This document shows positions 29,346 to 38,428 of a stretch of DNA of 64,000 bases, piece by piece (positions within the stretch are counted from its first letter, which is position 1; the number at the start of each line of letters is the position of its first letter). Source of the stretch: Eriocheir sinensis (lineage: Eukaryota > Arthropoda > Malacostraca > Decapoda > Varunidae); assembly GCF_024679095.1 (NCBI RefSeq), contig NW_026110519.1, positions 185,270-249,269 on the forward strand. Direction: 5' to 3'. The notes beneath the pieces were generated by a model. The model did not search any database. It saw only the letters and a program-made list of their open reading frames with translations, and had not been told where the DNA came from. Both the position numbers and the translations under genes were made by a program.

Positions 29346-29576
29346 GAGTTTATTTTTTTTTTCTCTGGTATTTTTTTATATATATTTTCTTTTACTTTTT
29401 TTTATTACTCTTTCTTTGTCTTGGTGCTGAGTCGATTATTTTTGTCTCTTTTTAGTGTTTTACATTTTTTTGGATTTTTTATGTTTCGTGTTTGGTTGTG
29501 AGTTGATTTTTTCTAAATGTTTAACCTTTTTTTTTTTTATACATTGCTTTTCTATTTTTGGGGCTCTTCTTTTTAC
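29346..29576. other. T-rich sequence between array F and GC-rich island
   Basis: Unit structure fades and the sequence becomes non-repetitive but T-rich. I see no gene or named element here. Confidence 0.6.
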
Positions 29577-30223
<647 letters not shown>

Positions 30224-30300
30224 GTGTTACTCACTTTCTCATTGCCACATCCACTCACTTGCTTGTCTTTTCGCTTGCTTGCGTGTGCTGCTCCGACGCT

Positions 30301-30347
<47 letters not shown>
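30301..30347. repeat. (CA)n microsatellite
   Basis: Pure CA dinucleotide tract. Confidence 0.97.
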
Positions 30348-30349
<2 letters not shown>

Positions 30350-30419
30350 CCTCGGATAATTGTGAACAGGAAGGACTCAAGACGCTGCCGCTGCCCCCTA
30401 TGTTCCTGCCCCCTTCTTC

Positions 30420-30984
30420 TCCTCGTTTTGGTCTTAGGGAGGAAGTAGGAGAAGGGGAAGTGAAGCTTGTCAGGTTGAATGGAGAAATGGAGGATTTAGG
30501 GCAGTGAAGGGGTTATGGGTAGATCAGGATGAGGATGTGGATATGAAAGGGGTAAGGAGTACATAACGAGGAGAAGGAGGAGGAGGAGGAGGAAGAGGGG
30601 AGAGGGAGGAAAGCTGGAGATAGGAAAGGTTAGGGAGATCAGCTGGAGATAGGAAAGGTTAGGTTATCTTAAAAGGCAGAGGGGAAGGATGACGTGAGGA
30701 CACTAAGGGAATAGGAAGGATGAGGGGAGAGGGAATGGATGAAGATACGAAGAAGAGGAAGATAAACTGCAAAGGAAAGAGGATGAATAGGAGCAGAGAG
30801 AAAAGATATCCGTAAGGATGAAAGGAAGTGAAGTAAAATGAAGAGAAGAGGAGGAGGAAGAGGAAGAGGAGGAAGAAGAGGAGGAGGAGGAGGAGGCAAG
30901 GTAGCAAGTTTACCTTAATTACAGAGATGACTTAATCGCGAGATGAGTTGCCGAGGTGAGACACACTAGCAGGTGAGTGTTAAT

Positions 30985-31041
<57 letters not shown>

Positions 31042-31240
31042 ACATCGAGGAGGAAAAGTGGAGAGGAAATAAGAATAAAAAAAAGGAGAATAGAAAGGGA
31101 GAAAGGAAGGAGATGGAACAAGAGAGAGAACATAAGAACTGCAATGGACGTATAAAAAGAAGGGTGAAGAAGAGTGGAAGAAAAAGAGTAGAAAAGTAAT
31201 AACGATAATGATAATAAAAAGGTAATACTTTGGACAGTAC
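30420..31240. repeat. Purine-rich GGA/GAA low-complexity tract with (AG)n
   Basis: A long G/A-rich stretch on the plus strand (AGGAGGAGGA, GGAAGGAT motifs), including a pure (AG)n tract at 30,987-31,040. No gene is supported. Confidence 0.85.
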
Positions 31241-31251
31241 TGGATGGGCTA

Positions 31252-31403
31252 GAGTGGACAGTCGAGTGCAGCGGGGCAGCGGGAGGGGGGAGGCAGGCAG
31301 TTAGCAAGTTCAGAAGAGCAGTCAGCGCGAAAATATTGATAGAAGATAGAAAGAGAGCAACATGGCGGCAGAATTTAATAGGTAGCAGACTATCAGTTTG
31401 AGC
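31252..31403 (-). mobile_element. Truncated 3' fragment of the LINE family seen at 42.5-45.6 kb
   Basis: The minus strand encodes a stretch that aligns with the C-terminal part of the larger LINE: TDSLLPIKF in place of TDSLLPLKF, then a Leu/Ala-rich helix, then TACLPPPAAP in place of NCMPPPPAAR. The nucleotide match covers about 31,252-31,403 and contains indels that break the frame. The fragment abuts the (TG)n tract at 31,424. Confidence 0.8.
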
Positions 31404-31423
31404 CCCCACAGCTCTAAATCCGG

Positions 31424-31798
<375 letters not shown>

Positions 31799-31801
<3 letters not shown>

Positions 31802-31966
31802 GACAGAAAGAGATAATGAAAAAAAAAAAAAAGCACCGAACAGCTGTGTTGGGTTTGAGAAGGGCACACCTACAAGGTCAGGAAGAGGCATCTCTGGGAA
31901 GGTCGTCCGTGTACCCTTGGTGAGTCCTCTTACAGCTACAGATTCTTGGCGGCATCCGTTGTGCGT
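31799..31966. other. Unassigned unique sequence at the edge of the virus-like region
   Basis: Non-repetitive sequence after the (TG)n tract, including an A run and a GGTGAGTCC motif resembling a splice donor. It ends where similarity to the virus-like 318-aa gene begins (AACGTGCTGAAGC at 31,967). This is the best candidate for host DNA at the insertion boundary. Confidence 0.4.
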
Positions 31967-32070
31967 AACGTGCTGAAGCAAATATACGATTCTTTGGTAG
32001 AAAAAGATAGGTTGAGTCGATATTACAACCTGAAAATAAAATATAACAATATAAAAATTATACAACTTAG
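31967..32070 (+). pseudogene. ~100-bp fragment of the 318-aa virus-like gene
   Basis: Matches, in plus orientation, an internal piece of the 318-aa gene found complete at 34,260-35,216 (minus): the segment that reads NVLKQIYDSLVEKDRLSRYY there. It retains the SRYY portion that the 58.9-kb copy has lost, so it derives from the 34-kb-like version. It starts exactly where the unassigned sequence ends and stops at CAACTT around 32,070. It has no start codon and no function. Confidence 0.75.
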
Positions 32071-32204
32071 TTAACCGTTTGATATAGTACATCCACTGAC
32101 GCAAATTTTTCTTCTTCCATTCCAGGTGACGTTGGCCGTGCACTCACCCTTAATATTAATGGATTTAGAAATTTTAAGTAATTTTAATTCGGCTTGGTTC
32201 TACG

Positions 32205-32613
32205 ATTAGTAAGTTCTAAACTTAAGAAATACATTGTGCATCAAATTAATATTTTTCAAATCGTACTCGAACACAGTGTAGATCAATAATTATTTTAAAA
32301 ATTTAGATTTGGTCACACTGTTATTGATGTTGTTATACAATGTGTGTTCGAGTCGCGTATTGATATCTACGAGATACTCCTTCATGGCGTCGTCACTGTA
32401 ATACCTTATCGTGCCTGGAATAGATACCGATTTTACAAGTTTGAATGACGTTATATCGACCGTGAAGGGATATATTTTATTTTGAACGATCGTCTGGTAC
32501 ACTAAATTATCGAGTATCGATGGAAGATTTGTTTTAGTTTTTTCGTTAAAACCTGTGATGTTACAACTGACGTTTACAGAATTGTGTTGCACGTTAACAC
32601 CACAGACAGACAT
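32205..32613 (-). pseudogene. Disrupted copy of virus-like gene D (107 of >170 aa)
   Basis: Reads from ATG 32,613 as MSVCGVNVQHNSVNVSCN..., closely matching the copy on the plus strand at 63.13-63.5 kb. The frame stops at 32,290 because 5 bases (AATTA) are inserted after AAATTTTTAAAAT relative to the other copy. Homology continues past the stop to about 32,205 and then ends. Residues visible include two N-x-S/T sites near the N terminus and a YYSDDAMKEYLVD block. The N terminus here may be the authentic one, because the other copy's N terminus is fused to unrelated sequence. I do not recognise the family. Confidence 0.65.
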
Positions 32614-33040
32614 TGAAGTTGGACCCTACTCCCCGTACGAATGCATTATGAAGATTCTGAATAGTGAAGACAAGATTCAGTCTTATCTTCTCAGTTGTGA
32701 ACTCATCAACTAAACTCTTGTGAGCGGAGTGTTGGACTGCTGCTACATGTGCAAGAGTTCATCACTTGCACTGGTCACCTACTACATCCGGACAAGACGA
32801 GTCGATAACTGATTGCTGCTACACCTGTTCAATGTTGGACCCTACTCCCCGTACCTAAGACAAGATTCAGAATAGAGTGAGGTGATTCATAATAGAGTTA
32901 AGATGTAATAGAGTTGTGGCTATGAGTGTAACAAGACGCATTGCATAAGACTTTGTCACTTGCACTGTGCTCACCAGAGTTCACTCCACGACTGGAGTGA
33001 GGGCGAGAGCTTATAGCCACGCACGCAGCGCATGTCGCAG
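32614..33040. repeat. Junction-type short repeats
   Basis: No gene. Contains a direct duplication of TTGGACCCTACTCCCCGTAC at 32,621 and 32,833, plus scattered relatives of the CTGCTACATGTGC / TTCATCACTTGCAC / ACTTTGTCACTTGCAC words that separate gene fragments throughout 32-64 kb. Confidence 0.6.
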
Positions 33041-33061
33041 CCGTTCCAACAACGGACCTGG

Positions 33062-33097
33062 TATTTAAAGTCTTGAGAAAAGTGCGTGCAATCATTC
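33062..33097 (+). promoter_or_regulatory. TATA box plus arthropod initiator upstream of the 51-aa ORF
   Basis: TATTTAAAG at 33,062-33,070 is followed by TCATTC at 33,092-33,097, a match to the arthropod initiator TCAKTY. The spacing (about 32 bp from the first T of the TATA box to the initiator A) is as expected for RNA polymerase II. The ATG of the next ORF is 29 bp downstream of the initiator A. Confidence 0.5.
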
Positions 33098-33122
33098 CGT
33101 GAATTTGCTCGCGCAGACCAAC

Positions 33123-33278
33123 ATGGATTATGAAACGAAAAACAAAACAATTAAAGATTACGTCAGCAACATATCCATCCAAGCATGCAACAAATCAAAA
33201 GAGGAACGGCGCAGAATCGGCTACGGGCAAACTGTCGAAGAAACGAACGTCATTGCTAACAGATTTCAGACCCCGTGA
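33123..33278 (+). CDS. Small 51-aa protein of unknown function, behind a TATA/Inr promoter
   Basis: ATG at 33,123 (context CCAACATGG) opens a 51-codon frame ending TGA at 33,278. The product is hydrophilic and charged, starts MDYETKNKTIKDYV, has a KEERRRIGYG basic patch in the middle and ends RFQTP. There is no signal peptide or membrane segment. Support comes from the well-placed TATA box and initiator and the short leader, not from homology. It is followed 153 bp later by another small ORF on the same strand. No second copy is seen in the window. I do not recognise it; it could be a small viral structural or regulatory peptide. Confidence 0.45.
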   Translation: MDYETKNKTIKDYVSNISIQACNKSKEERRRIGYGQTVEETNVIANRFQTP

Positions 33279-33431
33279 CCAATATGCAATATGTGTGAGC
33301 AAACAACAACACAATTAAACACTTATTGGAAATCTGTCACGTCCAGCAAATATTAAGTATAGATAGACAATTCGAGTTAATTTTGAAAAATAATTTAATT
33401 CCAATGTACGTTAATTAGATTTAAAAAAGCA

Positions 33432-33569
33432 ATGTCAGAACGAAGGAGATGTTTTATTTTAAATTTAAACGTCGACGACGAAGACCATGAACAGGAGGAC
33501 GAGGATGAGGAAGAAGAAGTGTTGAGTTGTTCTAGCAAATTTAAAAAACTATTTTTCGTTGAAATATAG
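33432..33569 (+). CDS. Small 45-aa acidic protein, unknown
   Basis: ATG 33,432 to TAG 33,569. It starts MSERRRCFILNLNVDDED, continues into an uninterrupted Asp/Glu-rich tract (EDEDEEEEV) and ends with a Lys/Phe-rich tail (KFKKLFFVEI). The layout of basic start, acidic middle and hydrophobic tail is simple but not compositionally accidental, because the flanks are AT-rich and the acidic run uses mixed GAC/GAG/GAT/GAA codons. It is on the same strand as the 51-aa ORF and converges with the 176-aa gene whose stop lies 89 bp downstream. Unknown family. Confidence 0.4.
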   Translation: MSERRRCFILNLNVDDEDHEQEDEDEEEEVLSCSSKFKKLFFVEI

Positions 33570-33657
33570 TTCGAATCTCTTTTAGATTGGGCTTCGTCTT
33601 GGGATACAATGATTTTTGATAAGAGTATTTTTTTTCGAGGGAGGCGTGTCTCAATTG

Positions 33658-34188
33658 TCAGTAAGCGCCAATTACGGTCTGTGCGAGGGCCCAGTCCGCC
33701 TGTTCCGCTGAATCCTCGGGTTTTACGGTTCCATACAGTCGATTCGCCTTGTTGTACCCCAGCAGATTAAAAGCCTTTTTAATTTCAACGCAGAAGTCGA
33801 TCAGGTTAAACATATTTTTCTTGTCTGCGTCATTTAGAGAGGTAATTTTATCGTCTTTAGAAATATGTCTGAAGAGAATGTTGTTCAAAACGAACGACAC
33901 GAAGAGACCGCGTTGCATGAGACTCGAGTTCAAAAACATTTCGACGTAATCGTTTTTAAGGAAGTTGCAGAGCACATTCGCCGCCACGTGCAGGTGGGAC
34001 CTGATGCCGTTCGCGGCCAGCAAGTCGTCTTGCTTTTTGTTTATTTCATCGAGTCGATTTCGCAAATCTGTCAAATCGATAGTACTCTCTGAAGACTGTG
34101 GCGGTGTTATTTTCAACTTCTCTATGTCGACTTGCTTCTTTTTTATTTCCTCGAGTCGATTTTCCAAAGCGTTAAAATTGTTAGTCAT
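33658..34188 (-). CDS. 176-aa virus-like protein A with N-terminal coiled coil
   Basis: ATG at 34,188 to stop at 33,658. Residues 1-60 hold two related heptad blocks (NRLEEIKKKQVDIEKL and NRLDEINKKQDDLL) separated by a Ser/Pro linker, predicting a short coiled coil and probable oligomerisation. The rest is a helical, Leu/Phe/Asn-rich region (FLNSSLMQRGLFVSFVLNN) with no membrane segment. It lies 71 bp downstream of the 318-aa gene on the same strand, and that gene follows the 97-aa gene, so three same-strand genes form the best-preserved cluster in the window. A 218-bp piece of it reappears at 62,893-63,110. Unknown family; the intact length suggests a recently functional gene. Confidence 0.6.
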   Translation of the reverse strand: MTNNFNALENRLEEIKKKQVDIEKLKITPPQSSESTIDLTDLRNRLDEINKKQDDLLAANGIRSHLHVAANVLCNFLKNDYVEMFLNSSLMQRGLFVSFVLNNILFRHISKDDKITSLNDADKKNMFNLIDFCVEIKKAFNLLGYNKANRLYGTVKPEDSAEQADWALAQTVIGAY

Positions 34189-34217
34189 CTGATCAACAAT
34201 GTACGTTCTGGAATCTA

Positions 34218-34249
34218 GACTGAATGTCCGTGCCTGTTCCTACAATTTA
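34218..34249 (-). promoter_or_regulatory. Initiator-like TCAGTC with weak TATA for protein A
   Basis: On the minus strand TCAGTC (34,218-34,223) fits the TCAKTY initiator and a TAAATT word (34,244-34,249) lies about 28 bp upstream. The ATG of protein A is 30 bp downstream. The TATA match is weak. Confidence 0.3.
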
Positions 34250-34259
34250 CTTTGCATTT

Positions 34260-35216
34260 CTAACACACACATTTGGATAAACAAATCTCCGATATCGATG
34301 AGAGACTGCAACGCGACATCGAACGGAGTGTCGAAGTCACTGGGATATTCACCGATGTTTTTAACATCGGTTTAAGTAATTCGAGTTCTGTGTTGTTGAA
34401 ATACTTCTTGTTGATTTGCACTATTTTCCAATTCACGTCATTTTTATACTTAGTCAAAATCGAGGAACAATAATCTTTGAACAGTTCCATGGTTTTCACT
34501 CTGTTCAATAGAATTTTCGTTAAGCAGCTTAACATTTTTTTAGACATCAACGACTCAGCATCGGCATTCAATTCAAACGCTGTAACGACAGATTCTAAAT
34601 CGGACGCGACTACTTGCAGATTCAATAATTGATCGGCGACGGGCTCGTCAACATTACCCGTGTTAGGAAATATAGGTTGGAATAATGCGATCAATTTCTG
34701 AACGGCTTCTGTAGACGTGTCATTCGCATCTGACATATCGTAATCTCCGTTACCGTCCCCTCTGTTTGTTCTCAAAAACATTAACCAATTCTGATTGGAA
34801 ATTTTGTATTTGTCCAACAAGTGTTTCTTAATTATGTTGTTGTTGTTAAGATGAGGATTAATGGCGTTGAGAAGTTGTTTAATTTTGATATTGTTATATT
34901 TTATTTTCTGGTTGTAATATCGACTCAACCTATCTTTTTCTACCAAAGAATCGTATATTTGCTTAAGCACGTTGTATGATCTTATAATGTTAATTTTGCT
35001 TTCATCTGAATCGAATGCAGATCGCAGCTGTGTACGCAACTGCTCTATCAAGATCATTGTATCGTGATCGGGATTGTACTTTAGTAAGTCGGACAGTAAT
35101 ACTTCAACATTAATACTGTCGTACACGATATTAATAATTGTCCTGACAGCATTTGTCAAATCTTGCAGCGTTCTATTGACGTCCGTTGACACAGTAGACT
35201 CCCGTGGTTCAGCCAT
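34260..35216 (-). CDS. 318-aa virus-like protein B (full-length copy)
   Basis: I start at ATG 35,216 (MAEPRESTVSTDVNRTL); the frame is open 23 codons further up, but only from a GTG inside a junction repeat. The protein is almost entirely alpha-helical, with Leu/Ile heptads (residues ~10-120), a polar Asn run (INPHLNNNN), an acidic linker (GDYDMSDANDTSTE) and a Lys-rich C-terminal half ending LSKCVC. No catalytic motif, signal or membrane segment is visible. Part of it is duplicated in inverted orientation at 58,900-59,541 with an 18-bp in-frame deletion, and a ~100-bp fragment sits at 31,967. The two copies differ by a handful of amino acids (for example MAEP/MAEA, NPDHD/NPDQD). I do not recognise the family; a structural or DNA-packaging role is only a guess. 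Confidence 0.6.
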   Translation of the reverse strand: MAEPRESTVSTDVNRTLQDLTNAVRTIINIVYDSINVEVLLSDLLKYNPDHDTMILIEQLRTQLRSAFDSDESKINIIRSYNVLKQIYDSLVEKDRLSRYYNQKIKYNNIKIKQLLNAINPHLNNNNIIKKHLLDKYKISNQNWLMFLRTNRGDGNGDYDMSDANDTSTEAVQKLIALFQPIFPNTGNVDEPVADQLLNLQVVASDLESVVTAFELNADAESLMSKKMLSCLTKILLNRVKTMELFKDYCSSILTKYKNDVNWKIVQINKKYFNNTELELLKPMLKTSVNIPVTSTLRSMSRCSLSSISEICLSKCVC

Positions 35217-35493
35217 GTGGCTGAGAGTTAAGATGTGGCTGTGAGGTGTAACAATTACAGGAAGGCGAATTGCACATCTGAGCACTTGACTGCTTTGAAC
35301 TCTTACCTACCTCGCAACCAATTTAGACTGCAGTATCTTCTTGACACTGGGTACGACGGAATCTTCTTCTGTTGTTTTATCGCTGATGTCGATTAGCTGA
35401 CCAGACACACAAGCAGCAGAACACACATACACCACCACATGTTTTAATTTTTAAGATAAGTAAGACAAATAACACAATAATTAACGTTCATAT

Positions 35494-35499
35494 TTTATT
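35494..35499 (-). terminator. Polyadenylation signal AATAAA after protein C
   Basis: AATAAA on the minus strand, 11 nt beyond the stop of the 97-aa gene; the other copy has the same arrangement at 58,617. Confidence 0.6.
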
Positions 35500-35509
35500 A
35501 CATGACCAA

Positions 35510-35803
35510 TTACATGACCAAAGCTGAGTGTACTATGAGATGATCGGTTTTGTATTCTATTGTTTCGCCAGTCAAACCGTACTTGACTAAAGTGTCGTCG
35601 GAACGAGATGAGAATGAAATATCGGACATCGCCTCGCCTTTGGCACTTTCTCGTCGCGTCGTCGGGCTTGCGTAAAGGACGAGACAGGCATGTGTGTCGC
35701 CAACCTCGATTTGATCAGGCAGAGGATCGATAGAATGGATCTCGACGAACGACGAGTCGTAGAAGAGTCTAACAGATTTCAGACAAGCACCAATACTATA
35801 CAT
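35510..35803 (-). CDS. 97-aa virus-like protein C (left copy)
   Basis: ATG at 35,803 to stop 35,510. The frame extends six codons upstream only through a GTG, so I choose the ATG. The product begins MYSIGACLKSVRLFYD and looks beta-rich with alternating hydrophobics (HACLVLYAS), an Arg/Ser loop (SPTTRRESAKG) and a C-terminal HLIVHSALVM. The copy at 58,313-58,606 differs at only a few residues (PLPD/PLSD, GEAM/GESM), so both are intact. An AATAAA almost touches the stop, typical of compact viral genes. It precedes proteins B and A on the same strand. Unknown family. Confidence 0.6.
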   Translation of the reverse strand: MYSIGACLKSVRLFYDSSFVEIHSIDPLPDQIEVGDTHACLVLYASPTTRRESAKGEAMSDISFSSRSDDTLVKYGLTGETIEYKTDHLIVHSALVM

Positions 35804-35821
35804 CTTGAATGTGTCACACAC

Positions 35822-36660
35822 TACAGAGTTCAGAATCGTATCTTAACTATATTATGTTCTATCTGAATCTGTTCGCAGCAACTCTCTAGTTGTGTGTAAC
35901 ATTTGCATGGGTCTCTCTGCGCGCATGCAATTGTAAGTTAAGACTTCCTTGTCGTCAACAGATTCCAGACAATCGTCAATGCAACTCTACACAAGACATA
36001 TATCTCTACATCTTGCATAAGTCGAGATGACTTTCACCAATACTATACCTCTTGAATGTGTCACACACGTATCTTAACTATATTCTGTTCTATCTGAATC
36101 TGTTCGCAGCAACTCTCTAGTTGTGTGTAACATTTGCACGGGTCTCTCTGCGCGCATGCAATTGTAAGTTACGACTTCCTCGTCGTCAACAAGATGACCT
36201 GCCCCAGAACTCTTGCCTACCTAACAACGGAGTGTACAGACTCGTATGACAAAGTCTAGAGTAGTCAGGTAGGCAAGAGTTCAACACTCTTTCTGAATAT
36301 AGTCTAATTTGTTGTTCTCTAGTTGGAGAATTTTTGCAACTAGAGAGTTGCTGCGAACAGATTCAGGTAGAACAGAATATAGTTAAGATACGATTCTGAA
36401 CTCTGTAGTGTGTGACACATTCAAGATGTATAGTATTGGTGCAGGTCATCTCGACTTATGCAAGATGTAGAGATACATGTCTTGACGATTGTCTGGAATC
36501 TGTTAGCACTGTACGACAAGGACGTTACATTTGCATGCGCGCAGAGAGACCCATGCAAATGTCACACACAACTAGAGAGTTGCTGCGAGCAGATTCAGAT
36601 AGAACAGAATATAGTTAAGATACGATTCTGAACTCTGTAGTGTGTGACACATTCAACTAG
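35822..36660. repeat. Inverted cluster of the ~200-bp R repeat
   Basis: The R repeat (blocks AACTCTCTAGTTGTGTG, GGGTCTCTCTGCGCGCATG, GACTTCCTTGTCGTC, TCTTGCATAAGTCGAG) occurs at 35,822-36,026 and, partly, 36,062-36,190 in one orientation and at 36,340-36,660 in the other. This makes a local palindrome around ~150 bp of junction-type sequence. Further copies are at 49,828-50,030 and 58,090-58,290, where they form the edges of the large inverted repeats. Confidence 0.8.
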
Positions 36661-36711
36661 AGAGTTTCTGTCACACACAACTAGAATATAGTCTATGAAG
36701 AACTTCTGTCA

Positions 36712-36899
36712 ATGAAAGATACACAAGCGAGAGATGCGTTTGTTAGAAGCATCGTATCCATCGTGACCGATTCGATAACAAACACGAACATCCGTTTGAT
36801 CATAATCTCAGTGTGCTGATGGGTAACCGGTACTTACTGACACACGAAGATGCAGAATATGTCGATCGCGCAGAGCGTTATTTGGACGCTTTCATGTAG
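36712..36899 (+). pseudogene. Possible frameshifted small gene
   Basis: ATG 36,712 opens MKDTQARDAFVRSIVSIV and runs to TGA after 35 codons. In a second frame the overlapping downstream sequence reads LLTHEDAEYVDRAERYLDAFM and stops at 36,899. Both halves look protein-like, and one indel in the AACAAACACGAAC area would connect them, so I read a decayed gene of ~60 codons. No second copy is present to test this. Confidence 0.35.
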
Positions 36900-36993
36900 G
36901 TGTAAATCCAGGCAAGACAAGCATCACACGATGTTAAGCTTCTTATTCGGCGTTAAAGACTACCACCAAGAAGAATAACAACAAAAGACAAAC

Positions 36994-37239
36994 ATGGAAT
37001 TCGAGACTCAGGAAGACTCTGCTAGCAAAGTTGAAACAGGGTTGACACAGCAACAGGAACAACAACCGTCCAAGAAAACAAACAGGACGCAACGCAACAA
37101 GCAGGCGAAACCCGAAATGGTCCAGTCGGTACCCACTATTGTGATGGACATTCATCGTGTTGTTCATTTAAATCTCAACACAGAATCTTTAGGTGTAAGA
37201 GGACTGACCACCAATTCGCCACCAGCACAGAATCTGTAG
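36994..37239 (+). CDS. 81-aa Gln/Lys-rich small protein, unknown
   Basis: ATG 36,994 (context CAAACATGG) to stop 37,239. The start is MEFETQEDSASKVETG, followed by a QQQEQQ stretch, a basic segment (SKKTNRTQRNKQAK) resembling a nuclear or nucleic-acid-binding patch, and a more hydrophobic part (SVPTIVMDIHRVVHLNL). The last ~18 residues come from sequence repeated just downstream (AGAATCT...TAGCTGTAAGAGGACT), so the original C terminus may be lost. A poly(A) signal lies 145 bp downstream at 37,384. Unknown family. Confidence 0.4.
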   Translation: MEFETQEDSASKVETGLTQQQEQQPSKKTNRTQRNKQAKPEMVQSVPTIVMDIHRVVHLNLNTESLGVRGLTTNSPPAQNL

Positions 37240-37285
37240 CTGACTGACCATAACGCACAACGGATGCCGCCAAGAATCTGTAGCT

Positions 37286-37341
37286 GTAAGAGGACTCACC
37301 AAACATCAACAGCAAAAGCACTCGCAGGGAGTGCACACTAT
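37286..37341 (+). repeat. Direct copy 1 of a 56-bp hairpin-containing word
   Basis: ACTCACCAAACATCAACAGC followed by AAAAGCACTCGCAGGGAGTG. The GCACTC and GAGTGC parts form a 6-bp stem with a 5-nt loop. The same 56 bp recur at 38,264-38,319. Confidence 0.7.
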
Positions 37342-37383
37342 GTAATGTACATTTGTTAAATAATGTAATGTACGTTTGTTAAA

Positions 37384-37389
37384 AATAAA
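37384..37389 (+). terminator. Polyadenylation signal AATAAA
   Basis: AATAAA in an A-rich context downstream of the 81-aa ORF. Confidence 0.4.
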
Positions 37390-37614
37390 ACACTGTAAAT
37401 TTAGTTTTGTTTTTTTAATGTAAATATTACATAAATATACGTCCTCATAGAAGACAAATATTAAGATCTTTGCAAATCGCTAAACTACAAATCTTATCCT
37501 ATTGAGTATTGAAGATGGCTGCACATGTCTTACACTATTCGAGGCATATATGTTGGAACCATACGTACAAAATGTAATGGCTTACATAAACTTACATACA
37601 CACGTATACATGGC

Positions 37615-37833
37615 AAATTGCGACCATAATTTTGGTTGTTTCTTGAGAAAGGTTTGCAATGATATCCAATTCCTTTCCGCTCACCATTATCATTAAACGA
37701 CATAGTAGACATTTCATAATCTTCTCGAAATCGTTTTTGAGAAAAGACATGATATCAGAAATCGGAATTTCCTTCGGTCCTTGACCGTTAGGAGGGTCGA
37801 CCGCTGCTGCTGCTGCTGCTGCTGCTTCGCCGC
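37615..37833 (-). pseudogene. Fragment of the poly-Ala protein E gene
   Basis: Same sequence and orientation as 61,915-62,130, which is inside the 185-aa ORF there. It covers the alanine run (here 7 Ala from GCN repeats, against 10 in the other copy), the VDPPNGQGPK segment and the FLKNDFEKIMKCLLCRLM segment. It is flanked by unrelated sequence on both sides, lacks a start and is a partial duplicate. The plus-strand frame at 37,502-37,610 (LFEAYMLEPYVQNVMAYINL) next to it looks protein-like but has no ATG or second copy. Confidence 0.65.
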
Positions 37834-37870
37834 TGTTAAATGTATTGTATTAGTACAATGGACATCAATT

Positions 37871-38011
37871 ATGCTTGGTTTAATCCTGTTTTTTACTTTA
37901 ATCGTTGTCGTACTCTTCGCTGTACTGCACCTAACGCAAAACAGTCATCGCAGACAACAAATCTTTCTTGGAAGCGGAAGTATACACAAAATTCAGAAAT
38001 CTGCAATTTGA
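37871..38011 (+). pseudogene. Truncated copy of the 50-aa membrane protein gene
   Basis: ATG 37,871 reads MLGLILFFTLIVVVLFAVLH, one membrane helix, then TQNSHRRQQ, closely matching the intact gene at 39,374-39,526. At 37,961 the sequence switches to the protein F fragment, so the acidic C-terminal tail is replaced by an unrelated IFLGSGSIHK tail before the stop at 38,011. Confidence 0.6.
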
Positions 38012-38263
38012 CATTACTGGAGAACCTACTGCTGACGATATTAGGAATAGAGTAATACAAATAAAAAACAACGGAAAAAGCGTGTATATCAACGGCGGGA
38101 TTGACATTTCGAACAACCTGCCTAATAACTCTGAAGATAAGACACAATTGCCTTTTCTCGATGTTCGATTCAGTACTGTGATGAACAACAATTTTATATG
38201 GAGTATGTCTGGGATAGAAATGTCTAGCGAAGTCTACGAAAATTACATTTCAAAAATGCAATG
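37961..38263 (+). pseudogene. Protein F fragment, copy 1
   Basis: Begins at TCTTTCTTGGAAGCGG, the same left breakpoint as the copies at 51,918 (minus) and 56,210 (plus), and reads LEAEVYTKFRNLQFDITGEP... to SSEVYENY, where similarity ends at 38,250 and a stop follows. There is no ATG near the start, so the N terminus is missing in every copy. It carries GIEM where other copies have GPEM. Function unknown. Confidence 0.6.
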
Positions 38264-38319
38264 ACTCACCAAACATCAACAGCAAAAGCACTCGCAGGGA
38301 GTGCACACTATGTAATCTG
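38264..38319 (+). repeat. Direct copy 2 of the 56-bp hairpin word
   Basis: Identical in arrangement to 37,286-37,341; it joins the end of the protein F fragment to fragment G. Confidence 0.7.
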
Positions 38320-38338
38320 TAGGTTTGTTGATGCGTAC

Positions 38339-38428
38339 AACGAATACCCTGTCAAGACCCGCTCTGCGTTATATGTACACAAACCGCGGGACAATATTTA
38401 CTTCGTGATCGATAACATAAGTTGTTAG
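38339..38428 (+). pseudogene. Fragment G (C-terminal 29 codons of an unknown protein)
   Basis: Reads NEYPVKTRSALYVHKPRDN then a variant tail to TAG at 38,428. The same piece follows protein F sequence directly at 49,618-49,737, where the tail is longer. No start codon. Confidence 0.5.

Noticed and set aside
35217..35285. Extended N terminus for protein B (23 extra codons)
   Set aside because: It begins at GTG within a junction repeat; the ATG at 35,216 is the first credible start and is conserved in the other copy.
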